Source: Dyella_A sp035685805 (GTDB taxonomy: Bacteria > Pseudomonadota > Gammaproteobacteria > Xanthomonadales > Rhodanobacteraceae). Taken from it: DNA of 64,000 nt. The notes beneath the pieces are model-generated. The model was not told where the DNA came from and made no database searches. It worked only from the letters and a program-made list of their open reading frames with translations. The position numbers and the translations under genes are program-made. The stretch lies in assembly GCF_035685805.1 (NCBI RefSeq), contig NZ_DASSAB010000017.1, positions 1-64,000 on the forward strand, in the 5' to 3' direction. Shown here piece after piece: positions 39,157 through 47,888 of the stretch (positions within the stretch are counted from its first letter, which is position 1; each line of letters starts with the position of its first letter).

Positions 39157-42100
39157 TCAGGCGTTGCGGGCGGCCTGCGCACTGAAGAGCGCGTCCAGCG
39201 CATCGCGCACGTCGTCCGAGCCGAACGGCTTGGTCAGGATGCGCGTGCGTTCGTCGGGGCTCACGCCGCGCACGTGTACTTCGCCGGTGGCAAACAGCAC
39301 CGGCAGCTCAGGTGCAGCCTCGCGCAGGCGTCGCGCGAGCTCGACGCCGGACATGTCCGGCAGGCCCACGTCGGTGAGCAGCACGTCGGCCGGTTGCGTC
39401 GCCTGCAGCGCGATCGCCTCGCCCGCGTCGGCGGCCTCGGAGACGCGATGTCCGCGCGCCTGCAGCATCTCCGCGATCAGGCTGCGGATCATCCAGTCGT
39501 CTTCGCAGACCAGGATGTGCAGGGGCCGCGCCGCCTGGTGCAGCTTGCGCGGCGCGGGGGCAACCGGTTTCGCCGCACGGATCGGCTGTCCGGGACCGCC
39601 CAGCATCTGCCGCAGCCGACGCGCCAGCGCCTCGCGGGTGTAGGGCTTGCTGAGCAGCTCGATGCCCTCGCTGAGTCGCCCGCCGTCCATGATGGCGTTC
39701 TGGGTGTAGCCGGAGGTAAACAGCACCGCCAGTTGCGGCAGCAGCAGCCTCGCGGCGGCCACCAGCTCCACGCTGCGCATCGGCCCGGGCATGACCACGT
39801 CGGTGAACAGCAGGTCGATCCGCGCACCGCCCTCGATGATCGCCAGCGCGCTGGCCGCATGGCGGGCCTTCAGCACGCGGTAGCCGAGGTCGCGCAGCAT
39901 CGCGATCACCGTGTCGCGCACGGCATCGTCGTCTTCCACCACCAGGACGGTTTCGGTGCCACCGACCACCGGTCCGGTGTCGGGCGGAGCGGTGGGGGCG
40001 TCCTCGGGCCGTTTGCAGCGCGGCAGGTAGAGCCGGATCGTGCTGCCCTGGCCCGGCGTGCTGGCGATCTTCACGTGCCCGCCGGACTGCTTGACGAAGC
40101 CGTAGACCATCGACAGCCCCAGCCCGGTGCCGCGGCCTTCGGGCTTGGTGGTGAAGAACGGCTCGAACACTTTTTCGATCACCTCGGGGCTCATGCCGCA
40201 GCCGGTGTCGGAGATGGCCAGCACCACGTACTCGCCCGCGGCGGCGTCCCCCTGGGCCAGCGCGTGGGCCTGGTCCAGCACCGCGTTGCCGGCCTCGATG
40301 GTGAGCCGGCCCAGCCCGTTCATTGCATCGCGCGCGTTGATCGCCAGGTTGAGCAGGGCGTTCTCCACGTTGCCCGGATCCACCTCGGTGTTCCACAGGC
40401 CGTCGGCCACCACCGTCACCACGTCCACGCCCTCGCCCAGCGTACGGCGCAGCATCTCGTGGGTGTCGCGCAGCAGCTTGCCCAGGTGCACCACCTTCGG
40501 CGCCAGCGGCTGGCGCCGTCCGAACGCCAGCAACTGCTGCGCCAGCCGGGAGCCGCGCGCCACGCCGCTCATCGCGTTGCGGATGCGCGTCGTGATGCGC
40601 TCATCCTCGCCGGCCTCGCGTTCGAGCAGCTGCAGGTTGCCGCTGATCACCTGCAGCAGGTTGTTGAAATCGTGCGCGATGCCGCCGGTGAGGTTGCCGA
40701 TCGCCTCCATCTTCTGCGCCTGGCGCAGCGCGTCCTGGGTGCGATAGAGCTCGGCACTGCGGCGCGCCACGCGCTCCTCCAGTGTGGCGGTAAGGTGGGT
40801 GAGGGCGGCTTCGGCGGCCTTGCGATCCTCGATGTCGGTATTGGTGCCGATCCATTGCTTGACCGCGCCGAAGCCGTCGCGCAGGGGGACGCCGCGCACC
40901 AGGTGCCAGCGGTAGGCGCCATCGGCCCGGCGCAGCCGGCATTCGGTCTCGTAGACGTCGGCGTGCTCGAGCGCGAGGCGCCACGCGCTGGCGACCCTGG
41001 CCATTTCGTCCGGGTGGATCAGCGCCTGCCAGCCGCTGCCTTCCAGCGAGTTCAGCCGCGCACCGCTGTAGATGTAGGCGCGGTCGTTGAACCACTCGAC
41101 CTGACCGTCGGGCCGCGCCGTCCACACCAGGTTGGGCATCGACTGGGCGATGCTGCGCAGGCTTTCCTCGCTGTCGCGGATCGCCTGCTCGGCCTCGTGG
41201 CGGGCGGTGATGTCCATGAACAGCGCCACGAACCGGTCGTCGCCGATGGCCCGCACGCGCACCTCGAACCAGCGCTCGCCGAGCCGCCGTGCCTGCACTT
41301 CGAACTGCGCCGCCTGGCCGCTGTCCAGCACCGCCGCATAGCGGGCGATGGTGTCGCCGGAGACATCGGGGTTGAGGTCTCGCATCGAGCGGCCGAGCGT
41401 GTCGTTCACCGACAGCCCGGTCTGCGCCTCGAACGCCGGATTGAGCTCGATGAAACGGATGTCCGTCACCTGGCCATGCGCGTCGCGGATGGCCTCGCCG
41501 ATCGCGAAGCCTTCGCGCATCTGGCCGAACAGCTCGCGCCAGCGCATCTCGCTCGAGGCAAATGCCTGCTCGGAGAGCTTGCGGTCGGTGATATCGAACA
41601 CCACGCCGAGGTAGCGTTTCGAGCCGTCCGTGCGCTGCAGGACCTCGCCGCGCCGGGCCAGCCAGCGCACCTCGCCGGTGGCCGGGTCCAGCCGCCGGAA
41701 CTCGGCGTAATGCAGCGGATTGGACCAGTTGCGGCGGGACGGGCCGGCCGCGCCGCGGTCGTCCGGATGCATCAGGGCGAGCAGGCGCCCTTCCTCCACC
41801 GGCTCGCCGTCCGGCAGCCCCCAGATGCGGCGGTACTGCTCCGAGGCCTCCAGCTGTCCGGTCTCCGGGTACCACTCGAACAGGCCCACGCCACCGGCGC
41901 GCTGCGCAATCGCCAGCCGCTGCGCCGTCTCCACCCGGTCGGTGACGTCGCGCACCACCGCCAGCGCCAGTCGCGGCTCACCGCTCTCGTCACAGACCGG
42001 GCTGTAGTCGATCGACAGCCACAGGTCCTCCGGTTCCCCGGAGCGCTGCAGCACCATGTTGATCTCGTGGTAGGTCAGCGTCTCGCCGGCCAGCACGGTG

Positions 42101-42411
42101 CGGATCACGTGCGCGTTGAAATCGGCGACCTCCGGCCACGCTTCCATGGCGCTCATGCCGAGGATCTCCGGGTGGCGTGCACCGGCGAACGCCGCGTAGG
42201 CGGCGTTATAGATCAGCGTGCCCTGCTCGCCGCACAGCAGCACCATCGGCAAGCCGCCGCCAAGCACCGTGCAGACGCTGATCCGCAGGTAGGCCGGCCA
42301 CTGCGCGATCGGGCCCAGCGGCGTGCGCGACCAATCCTTGCGGCGGATCAGTTCGCCCAGTTCGCCGGCGCGCTTGAGAAACTCCGGTTCGCCGGTGACA
42401 CCGCTACTCAT
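39157..42411 (-). CDS. Multi-PAS hybrid histidine kinase with two receiver domains
   Basis: A 1084-aa cytoplasmic signalling protein; no transmembrane helices are evident. Four PAS/PAC units span about residues 35-535, several with HPDD/HPDE-type PAS_3 loops such as LMHPDDRGA and LIHPDEMAR. The HisKA phosphoacceptor lies in GGIAHDFNNLLQ (about 575-590). The HATPase has NLAINARDAM (N box) and GRGTGLGLSMVYGFVKQSGG (G2). Receiver 1 (about 820-935) has VVEDDD, Asp in FTDVVMPG and Lys in SKPY. Receiver 2 (about 960-1075) has CEDD, Asp in LTDVGLPD and Lys in TKPF. No response regulator is adjacent, so the output is unknown. Confidence 0.93.
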   Translation of the reverse strand: MSSGVTGEPEFLKRAGELGELIRRKDWSRTPLGPIAQWPAYLRISVCTVLGGGLPMVLLCGEQGTLIYNAAYAAFAGARHPEILGMSAMEAWPEVADFNAHVIRTVLAGETLTYHEINMVLQRSGEPEDLWLSIDYSPVCDESGEPRLALAVVRDVTDRVETAQRLAIAQRAGGVGLFEWYPETGQLEASEQYRRIWGLPDGEPVEEGRLLALMHPDDRGAAGPSRRNWSNPLHYAEFRRLDPATGEVRWLARRGEVLQRTDGSKRYLGVVFDITDRKLSEQAFASSEMRWRELFGQMREGFAIGEAIRDAHGQVTDIRFIELNPAFEAQTGLSVNDTLGRSMRDLNPDVSGDTIARYAAVLDSGQAAQFEVQARRLGERWFEVRVRAIGDDRFVALFMDITARHEAEQAIRDSEESLRSIAQSMPNLVWTARPDGQVEWFNDRAYIYSGARLNSLEGSGWQALIHPDEMARVASAWRLALEHADVYETECRLRRADGAYRWHLVRGVPLRDGFGAVKQWIGTNTDIEDRKAAEAALTHLTATLEERVARRSAELYRTQDALRQAQKMEAIGNLTGGIAHDFNNLLQVISGNLQLLEREAGEDERITTRIRNAMSGVARGSRLAQQLLAFGRRQPLAPKVVHLGKLLRDTHEMLRRTLGEGVDVVTVVADGLWNTEVDPGNVENALLNLAINARDAMNGLGRLTIEAGNAVLDQAHALAQGDAAAGEYVVLAISDTGCGMSPEVIEKVFEPFFTTKPEGRGTGLGLSMVYGFVKQSGGHVKIASTPGQGSTIRLYLPRCKRPEDAPTAPPDTGPVVGGTETVLVVEDDDAVRDTVIAMLRDLGYRVLKARHAASALAIIEGGARIDLLFTDVVMPGPMRSVELVAAARLLLPQLAVLFTSGYTQNAIMDGGRLSEGIELLSKPYTREALARRLRQMLGGPGQPIRAAKPVAPAPRKLHQAARPLHILVCEDDWMIRSLIAEMLQARGHRVSEAADAGEAIALQATQPADVLLTDVGLPDMSGVELARRLREAAPELPVLFATGEVHVRGVSPDERTRILTKPFGSDDVRDALDALFSAQAARNA

Positions 42412-42676
42412 CCACGTTTCCTGCTCGAAGTGCGGCCGAGCCGCCGGGCTGATTTGCCGGATAGTAACGCCTCACCGGCACCCGCCGTGTGCACGCGAAG
42501 TGGTCGCGCGGACGCGTGCTCGCGGCCCGTCCGGGCCGGCGATCCGTGCGCGGGGTCGAGGCGGGCGCGGCCTCCGTCGCACGGAGGCTTTGCGCATTGC
42601 GGACGTCCCGGCGACAACGCGCGGCGGCTGCCGTGCCTCGTATCGGCCGCAGTGATGGGTCAGCGGCGGGGCGCGC

Positions 42677-43396
42677 TCACCACTGCGTGCGCTGAGGCAG
42701 CAGCCCCTTCAGCTCCGCATCGGTGAGATTGCGCCACTGGCCCGGCTTGAGGTGGCCGAGCTTGATGTTGTCGATGCGCACCCGGCGCAGTTGCGTTACC
42801 CGGTAGCCGAACGCCGCCGCCATCAGTCGGATCTGCCGGTTCAGGCCCTGGGTCAGCACGATGCCGAAGCCGAACCTGGCGATGCGCCGCACGCGGCAGC
42901 GCTGGGTCATCTGGCCGTGGATGCGCACGCCCTTGCTCATGCCGGCGAGGAACTCGTCGGTGACCGCCTTGTTCACCGCCACCAGGTATTCCTTTTCGTG
43001 GTGGTTCTCCGCGCGCAGGATCTCGTTGACGATGTCGCCGTTGCTGGTCAGCAGGATCAGCCCTTCGGAATCCTTGTCCAGCCGGCCGACCGGGAAGATG
43101 CGCTGCGGGTGGTCGACGAAGTCGACGATGTTGCCGTCCACACTCTGGTCGGTGGTGCAGGTGATACCCACCGGCTTGTTCAGCGCGATATAGACGGCCT
43201 TCTTGGCCGACGGTGTGGCCGCCAGCACGCGCGCCTTGACGACCTCGCCGTCCACTCGCACCTCGTCGCCCTCCAGCGCCTTGGCGCCGGTGGAGACGAC
43301 CTCGCCGTTGATGGTGACGCGCCCGGCGAGCAGCAGCTCGTCCGCCTCACGGCGCGAGCACAGGCCGGCTTCGCTGATGTATTTGTTGACACGCAT
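42677..43396 (-). CDS. rluF: 23S rRNA pseudouridine synthase, RluF type
   Basis: A 239-aa RsuA-family pseudouridine synthase with an N-terminal S4 domain (about 1-60, RVNKYISEAGLCSRREADEL). The catalytic domain has the catalytic Asp in GRLDKDSEGLILLTSNGD. Closest in pattern to RluF, which modifies U2604 of 23S rRNA (ENHHEKEYLVAVNKAVTDEF and LTQGLNRQIRLMAAAFGY). It is followed on its upstream side by a 7-bp repeat region. The 265 bp between it and the histidine kinase hold nothing I recognise. Confidence 0.93.
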   Translation of the reverse strand: MRVNKYISEAGLCSRREADELLLAGRVTINGEVVSTGAKALEGDEVRVDGEVVKARVLAATPSAKKAVYIALNKPVGITCTTDQSVDGNIVDFVDHPQRIFPVGRLDKDSEGLILLTSNGDIVNEILRAENHHEKEYLVAVNKAVTDEFLAGMSKGVRIHGQMTQRCRVRRIARFGFGIVLTQGLNRQIRLMAAAFGYRVTQLRRVRIDNIKLGHLKPGQWRNLTDAELKGLLPQRTQW

Positions 43397-43407
43397 GAGG
43401 GAGGGCC

Positions 43408-43428
43408 GGGGAACGGGGAACGGGGAAC
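43408..43428. repeat. Tandem 7-bp array (GGGGAAC x3)
   Basis: Three perfect copies of GGGGAAC lie just upstream of rluF. They face an inverted, degenerate array at 43510-43537, about 80 bp away. Confidence 0.85.
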
Positions 43429-43509
43429 GTCAGGATTGCGGAGAAGGTGGCTCAGGGAAGCGATGGGACGGGGCAAGGCTGCGGCCTGGATGGCCGCCGC
43501 TATCTGCAG

Positions 43510-43537
43510 GTTCCCCGCTTCCTGTTCCCCGTTTCCC
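43510..43537. repeat. Inverted 7-bp array (GTTCCCC-type x4)
   Basis: Four 7-bp units: GTTCCCC, GCTTCCT, GTTCCCC and GTTTCCC. They are the reverse complement type of the array at 43408-43428, so the two could pair in a transcript. The array ends 9 bp beyond the stop codon of the yadH-like gene. Confidence 0.8.
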
Positions 43538-43545
43538 GCTGTCAA

Positions 43546-44322
43546 TCAGGACCGCAACCCCACGCCGCGCTTGAGCAGCTGCAGCGCAAGGATCGACAGC
43601 CCCGCCACGAAGCCGATCATCACCACGAACGCGATACCCACGTCGACGTCGCTGATGCCGAGCACGCCGAAGCGGAAGGTGTTGACCATGTACAGGATCG
43701 GGTTGGCCCGCGACAGCGCCTGCCACGGCTCGCCCAGCATCTTGATCGAATAGAACACGCCGCCGAGGTAGGTCAGCGGGGTCAGCACGAAGGTCGGCAC
43801 CAGCGCGATGTCGTCGAACTTCTTCGCATAGATCGCGTTGACAAAGCCGGCCAGCGCGAAGATGGTCGCGCCCAGCACCACCGAGGCCAGCGTGATCAGC
43901 GGATGCATCAGGTGCAGCGAGGTGAAGAACAGGGCGATGCCCAGCACCAGCGCGCCGACCACCAGGCCGCGCGCCACCGAGCCGGTGACGTAGCCGAGCA
44001 GGATCACCCAGTTCGGCATCGGCGAGACCAGCATCTCCTCCACCGAGCGCTGGAACTTGGCGCCGAAGAACGAGCTGGAGATGTTGGCGTAGCTGTTGTT
44101 GATGATGCTCATCATCACCAGCCCGGGCACGATGTACTGCATGTACGTGAAGCCGCCCTCGATGGTGCCGATGCGGCTGCCGATGAGTTTGCCGAAGATC
44201 ACGAAGTACAGCGTCATCGTGATCACCGGGGGAATCAGCGTCTGCGTCCAGATGCGCACCACGCGCATGATTTCGCGGCGGGTGATGGTGTAGAGCGCCA
44301 CCAGGTTGGCTGACGAGTTCAT
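43546..44322 (-). CDS. yadH: ABC-2 type transporter permease, YadH-like
   Basis: A 258-aa inner-membrane permease with six predicted helices and the ABC-2 signature near PLTYLGGVFYSIKMLGEPWQ. Sequence and pairing with a YadG-type ATPase indicate the YadGH exporter, whose cargo is not established. The upstream ATPase gene ends 91 bp away, and the two are presumably co-transcribed. Highly conserved segments include GFTYMQYIVPGLVMMSIINN and AKFQRSVEEMLVSPMP. Confidence 0.92.
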   Translation of the reverse strand: MNSSANLVALYTITRREIMRVVRIWTQTLIPPVITMTLYFVIFGKLIGSRIGTIEGGFTYMQYIVPGLVMMSIINNSYANISSSFFGAKFQRSVEEMLVSPMPNWVILLGYVTGSVARGLVVGALVLGIALFFTSLHLMHPLITLASVVLGATIFALAGFVNAIYAKKFDDIALVPTFVLTPLTYLGGVFYSIKMLGEPWQALSRANPILYMVNTFRFGVLGISDVDVGIAFVVMIGFVAGLSILALQLLKRGVGLRS

Positions 44323-44413
44323 GCGTGGGTCTCCGCTGAGGCGAGTGCGGCCGGCACGGCGACAGGCGCCGGCATTGCCGTAAGGGTGCGAGAAGGGCAG
44401 CGCGCGATAGCGA

Positions 44414-45364
<951 letters not shown>

Positions 45365-45391
45365 GGGCTGCACCGTAGGGGCCAAGCCGCC

Positions 45392-45398
45392 TATTATA
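45392..45398. promoter_or_regulatory. Overlapping divergent -10 elements (yadG and ferredoxin reductase)
   Basis: The plus-strand bases TATTATA read as TATTAT toward the reductase (45392-45397) and as a perfect TATAAT on the minus strand (45398-45393) toward yadG. They lie in the 93-bp gap between divergent starts. No consensus -35 is seen on either side. Confidence 0.5.
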
Positions 45399-45457
45399 CG
45401 TGGCTCACTTGTGTCGCCCGGTGGTACCGGGTGCACTCACCGTTTCCCGGGAGTCCC

Positions 45458-46204
45458 ATGGCCGACCATTTCCAGCTTCGTCTCGTCGACAGCCGCATGC
45501 TGGCGCCCACCGTGCGCCACCTGGTGTTCGAGCGGGTGGATGGCGAGCCGCTGGCCTTCGTGCCCGGCCAGTTCCTGCAGATCCATTTCGCCTACGACGA
45601 CGGCACCGCCACCAAGCGCAGCTACTCGGTTGCCACGGTCGGCGACGGCAGCTCGCCGGTACGGCAGATCGAGATCGCGGTGAGCTACGTGGAAGGCGGC
45701 GCGGCGACGAAGCTGCTGGGCGGGCTGGCGCACGGCGGCACGGTGGAGGCCAGTGGCCCGTACGGCCGCTTCTGCCTGCAGGCGGGCGACAGCCATCCGC
45801 GCTACCTGTTGCTGGCTACCGGCACCGGGGTGACCCCCTACCGGGCGATGCTGCCGCGGCTGGCCGAGCTGCTTGCCGCCGGCGAGCGCGAAGTGGTGCT
45901 GCTGTACGGCGCCCGCAGCGAGGCGGAGCTGCTGTACGACGACGAGTTCACTGCCTTCGCTGAGTTGCACCCGGGCTTCACCTACCTGAGCTGCCTCAGC
46001 CGGCAGCCGCGCCAGGCCGCCCGCGCCCACGATCGCGTGGGCCATGTGCAGGCGGCGCTGCCGGAGCTGGCCCCTGCCGCCGAGCGCGACATCGCCTATC
46101 TCTGCGGCAATCCCAACATGGTCGACGCGGCGTTCGGCGTGCTCAAGGAGCTGGGCCTGCCGGTGCCGCAGATCCGCCGCGAGAAGTACATCTCCTCGCG
46201 CTGA
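45458..46204 (+). CDS. Ferredoxin--NADP reductase family flavoprotein
   Basis: A 248-aa FAD oxidoreductase. The FAD-binding barrel has PGQFLQIHF and KRSYSVAT (the RxYS motif). The NAD(P) domain has GTGVTPYRAML, LYGARSEAELLYDDEF and CGNPNMVDAAF. It ends REKYISSR, without the terminal aromatic of plant-type FNR. It resembles bacterial FNR/Fre-like reductases that supply reduced ferredoxin or flavin; the partner is unknown. GGGAG precedes the ATG. It is divergent from yadG. Confidence 0.88.
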   Translation: MADHFQLRLVDSRMLAPTVRHLVFERVDGEPLAFVPGQFLQIHFAYDDGTATKRSYSVATVGDGSSPVRQIEIAVSYVEGGAATKLLGGLAHGGTVEASGPYGRFCLQAGDSHPRYLLLATGTGVTPYRAMLPRLAELLAAGEREVVLLYGARSEAELLYDDEFTAFAELHPGFTYLSCLSRQPRQAARAHDRVGHVQAALPELAPAAERDIAYLCGNPNMVDAAFGVLKELGLPVPQIRREKYISSR

Positions 46205-46380
46205 CGCGTTCCACCCCCGGCCGGGCTCGTCCGTGCGCCCGTGGCGCGGGCGTACGGCCCCGGCCCGACGGCCCCCGGCGGCCGGTTTTCCGGCACCCGG
46301 TGTGTCCGCGCCGGGAACCCGGCGCATGAAGCGTGCGCCAGCGCCCGGCGGCGGCGAGCCCGGGCGGTATCGATCGATTG

Positions 46381-46396
46381 TGTGATCTGCGTCGCA
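46381..46396 (+). promoter_or_regulatory. CRP/Clp-like site upstream of the small pilin-like gene
   Basis: TGTGA-TCTGCG-TCGCA matches TGTGA-N6-TCACA at 9 of 10 positions, with TGTGATCT extending the left half as in the CRP consensus. A possible -10, TATCAA, lies at 46423-46428, about 35 bp from the site centre. The centre is about 107 bp before the ATG, close to the spacing seen at the M4 protease. Confidence 0.5.
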
Positions 46397-46495
46397 CTTG
46401 CGGCGATTGGCCGGGCGGAGCCTATCAAGGCGCGACGGTGCGGGCCGAAAACCCCTTCGGATACCCGCCAACCCCGCGGTGTCGAGGGTTTCGCC

Positions 46496-46846
46496 ATGAT
46501 CGTCACGCTCCGATTGCCGCTGGTCCGATACCTCTGCGCCGTCGCGCTCGCCGCCAGCCTGCCCGTGGCCGCCCAGGCCGCGCAGGGGGAAATCCGCTTT
46601 GCCGGGGCCGTGGTGGCTCCCACGTGCGCCGTCGATACGGCACAGGAGCGTTCCGCCGCGGCGCGACCGGCGGGCGCGCTCGAGCGCTGTGGCAGTCGCG
46701 CGGGCGAGGCGCCGCGCAGCTATCGCCGTGACAGCGTCGCACTAGGTGATGCGCTGCATGGTGATCCGCTGCTGAGCTACTTCGCCAGCTATGCCGTCAA
46801 CGCCGGCGCGCCGACAGCCACCGTGGTGGTGCGCACATACGACTGA
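46496..46846 (+). CDS. Small exported fimbrillin-like protein
   Basis: A 116-aa protein with a signal peptide (about 1-28, AQA-AQ). The mature N-terminus GEIRFAGAVVAPTCAV resembles type 1 fimbrial subunits. Two cysteines about 25 residues apart fit the pilin disulfide, and the C-terminal strand ATVVVRTYD carries a tyrosine near the end, as chaperone-bound pilins do. It is shorter than normal pilins (150-180 aa). It lies convergent to the fimbrial operon and not in it. GAGGG precedes the ATG at 46496. It may be a minor or regulatory pilin, or a degenerate one. Confidence 0.65.
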   Translation: MIVTLRLPLVRYLCAVALAASLPVAAQAAQGEIRFAGAVVAPTCAVDTAQERSAAARPAGALERCGSRAGEAPRSYRRDSVALGDALHGDPLLSYFASYAVNAGAPTATVVVRTYD

Positions 46847-46871
46847 GCGGGTACGCGCCGGGCACGCGCCG

Positions 46872-47888
46872 CTACTGATAGGACAACGTGAACGTTGCCG
46901 TGGCGCTGACGTTGCCGGCGCCCACGTTGCTGCCGGTCTGCAGGTATCGAGCGACGTAACCCACCGACAGGTTGCCGTTTGGCGTCGCGCCAAGCACCCG
47001 CGGCGCGCCAAAAGTCACCGGCGTGCTGTCCGTGGCGTTCACCAGTTGCACGCCGATCCCGCTCGCGCCACCTGCGCTGGGCGCGATCACGCCGGTCTTG
47101 CCGGGGACCGGGCTGGCCGTGTCCAGCGTGATGCGCACGGTGGCGCCGCTGGAGCAGGTCAGCCCGATCTGGAACGGGGTGCTGCCGCTCACCGAGTCTG
47201 GCCCGCTGAACGCGCCGGTGGTTACCGTCGGAAGGACCACGTCGATGCTGGTGGTGTTCACCTGGCAGGCCGGCGCGGTGAAGGTGAGTGTGTTGGCCAG
47301 ATTGATCACGGCATCGACGATGAAATTGTTCGGCTTGCCGGCCTTGAAGCTGGCGAGCCGACTGCCGAGCAGCTGGCTGCCGTCGGTGATCGCGCCCGTC
47401 TTGACCAGTTCCAGCGTGACCGCGTCATTTTCATACCAGGCGCTGGAGCCGCTCAGGTCGAAGTAGTCGTAGGGACGGATGTAGCTGCCGTTCTGCAGCA
47501 CCCGGTAACCGATGCCCGCTACCCCGGTGGGAAAGGTGATCTCGCCGGTGGCGGGAGTGGGCCCCGCATCGTTGATCAGCCCCCAGCGGTTGTTGTTGCC
47601 GTTGCAGTTGAAGTCGACCCGGTGGTTGATGCCGGTTGCCGCGGAGGTGTACAGCACGCTGTTCACGGCGATCGAGGGATCGTTGACGATCGTTGTCGGC
47701 ACGCGAACGGTGTAGGTGCCCTGCGTCTCTCCCGCCGCGAAGTCGCAGCCGGCGCGGACGCCGGCCGGTGCGAGCGCCAGCAGCAGGGCCGCCAGCGCCA
47801 TGCGTGAGGCGCGACTGCCAGAGGAGGCCGCGACGACGGCCGAAATGGCGCCTGTGCGGCGGCGTGCAGGCCTGCTGGAGCTGTTCAT
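46872..47888 (-). CDS. Fimbrial tip adhesin / minor fimbrial subunit
   Basis: A 338-aa exported protein and the last gene of the chaperone-usher operon. After a long basic N-terminus and signal peptide (about 1-46) comes an N-terminal domain of about 150 residues (lectin-like position). The C-terminal pilin domain has ACQVNTTSIDVVLPTVTT, a second cysteine in LTCSSGATVRITLD and the donor/chaperone strand ATFTLSYQ. The two-domain plan is that of FimH-type tip adhesins; the ligand is unknown. The ATG overlaps the usher stop (ATGA). Confidence 0.85.
   Translation of the reverse strand: MNSSSRPARRRTGAISAVVAASSGSRASRMALAALLLALAPAGVRAGCDFAAGETQGTYTVRVPTTIVNDPSIAVNSVLYTSAATGINHRVDFNCNGNNNRWGLINDAGPTPATGEITFPTGVAGIGYRVLQNGSYIRPYDYFDLSGSSAWYENDAVTLELVKTGAITDGSQLLGSRLASFKAGKPNNFIVDAVINLANTLTFTAPACQVNTTSIDVVLPTVTTGAFSGPDSVSGSTPFQIGLTCSSGATVRITLDTASPVPGKTGVIAPSAGGASGIGVQLVNATDSTPVTFGAPRVLGATPNGNLSVGYVARYLQTGSNVGAGNVSATATFTLSYQ

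Noticed and set aside
39274..42726. A 1150-codon open frame on the plus strand opposite the hybrid histidine kinase
   Set aside because: Long antisense frames are expected in high-GC genes; the translation is low-complexity with no signal, helix or motif.
43408..43537. Short repeats near rluF as a CRISPR array
   Set aside because: Units are 7 bp without unique spacers, and there are no cas genes in the window.
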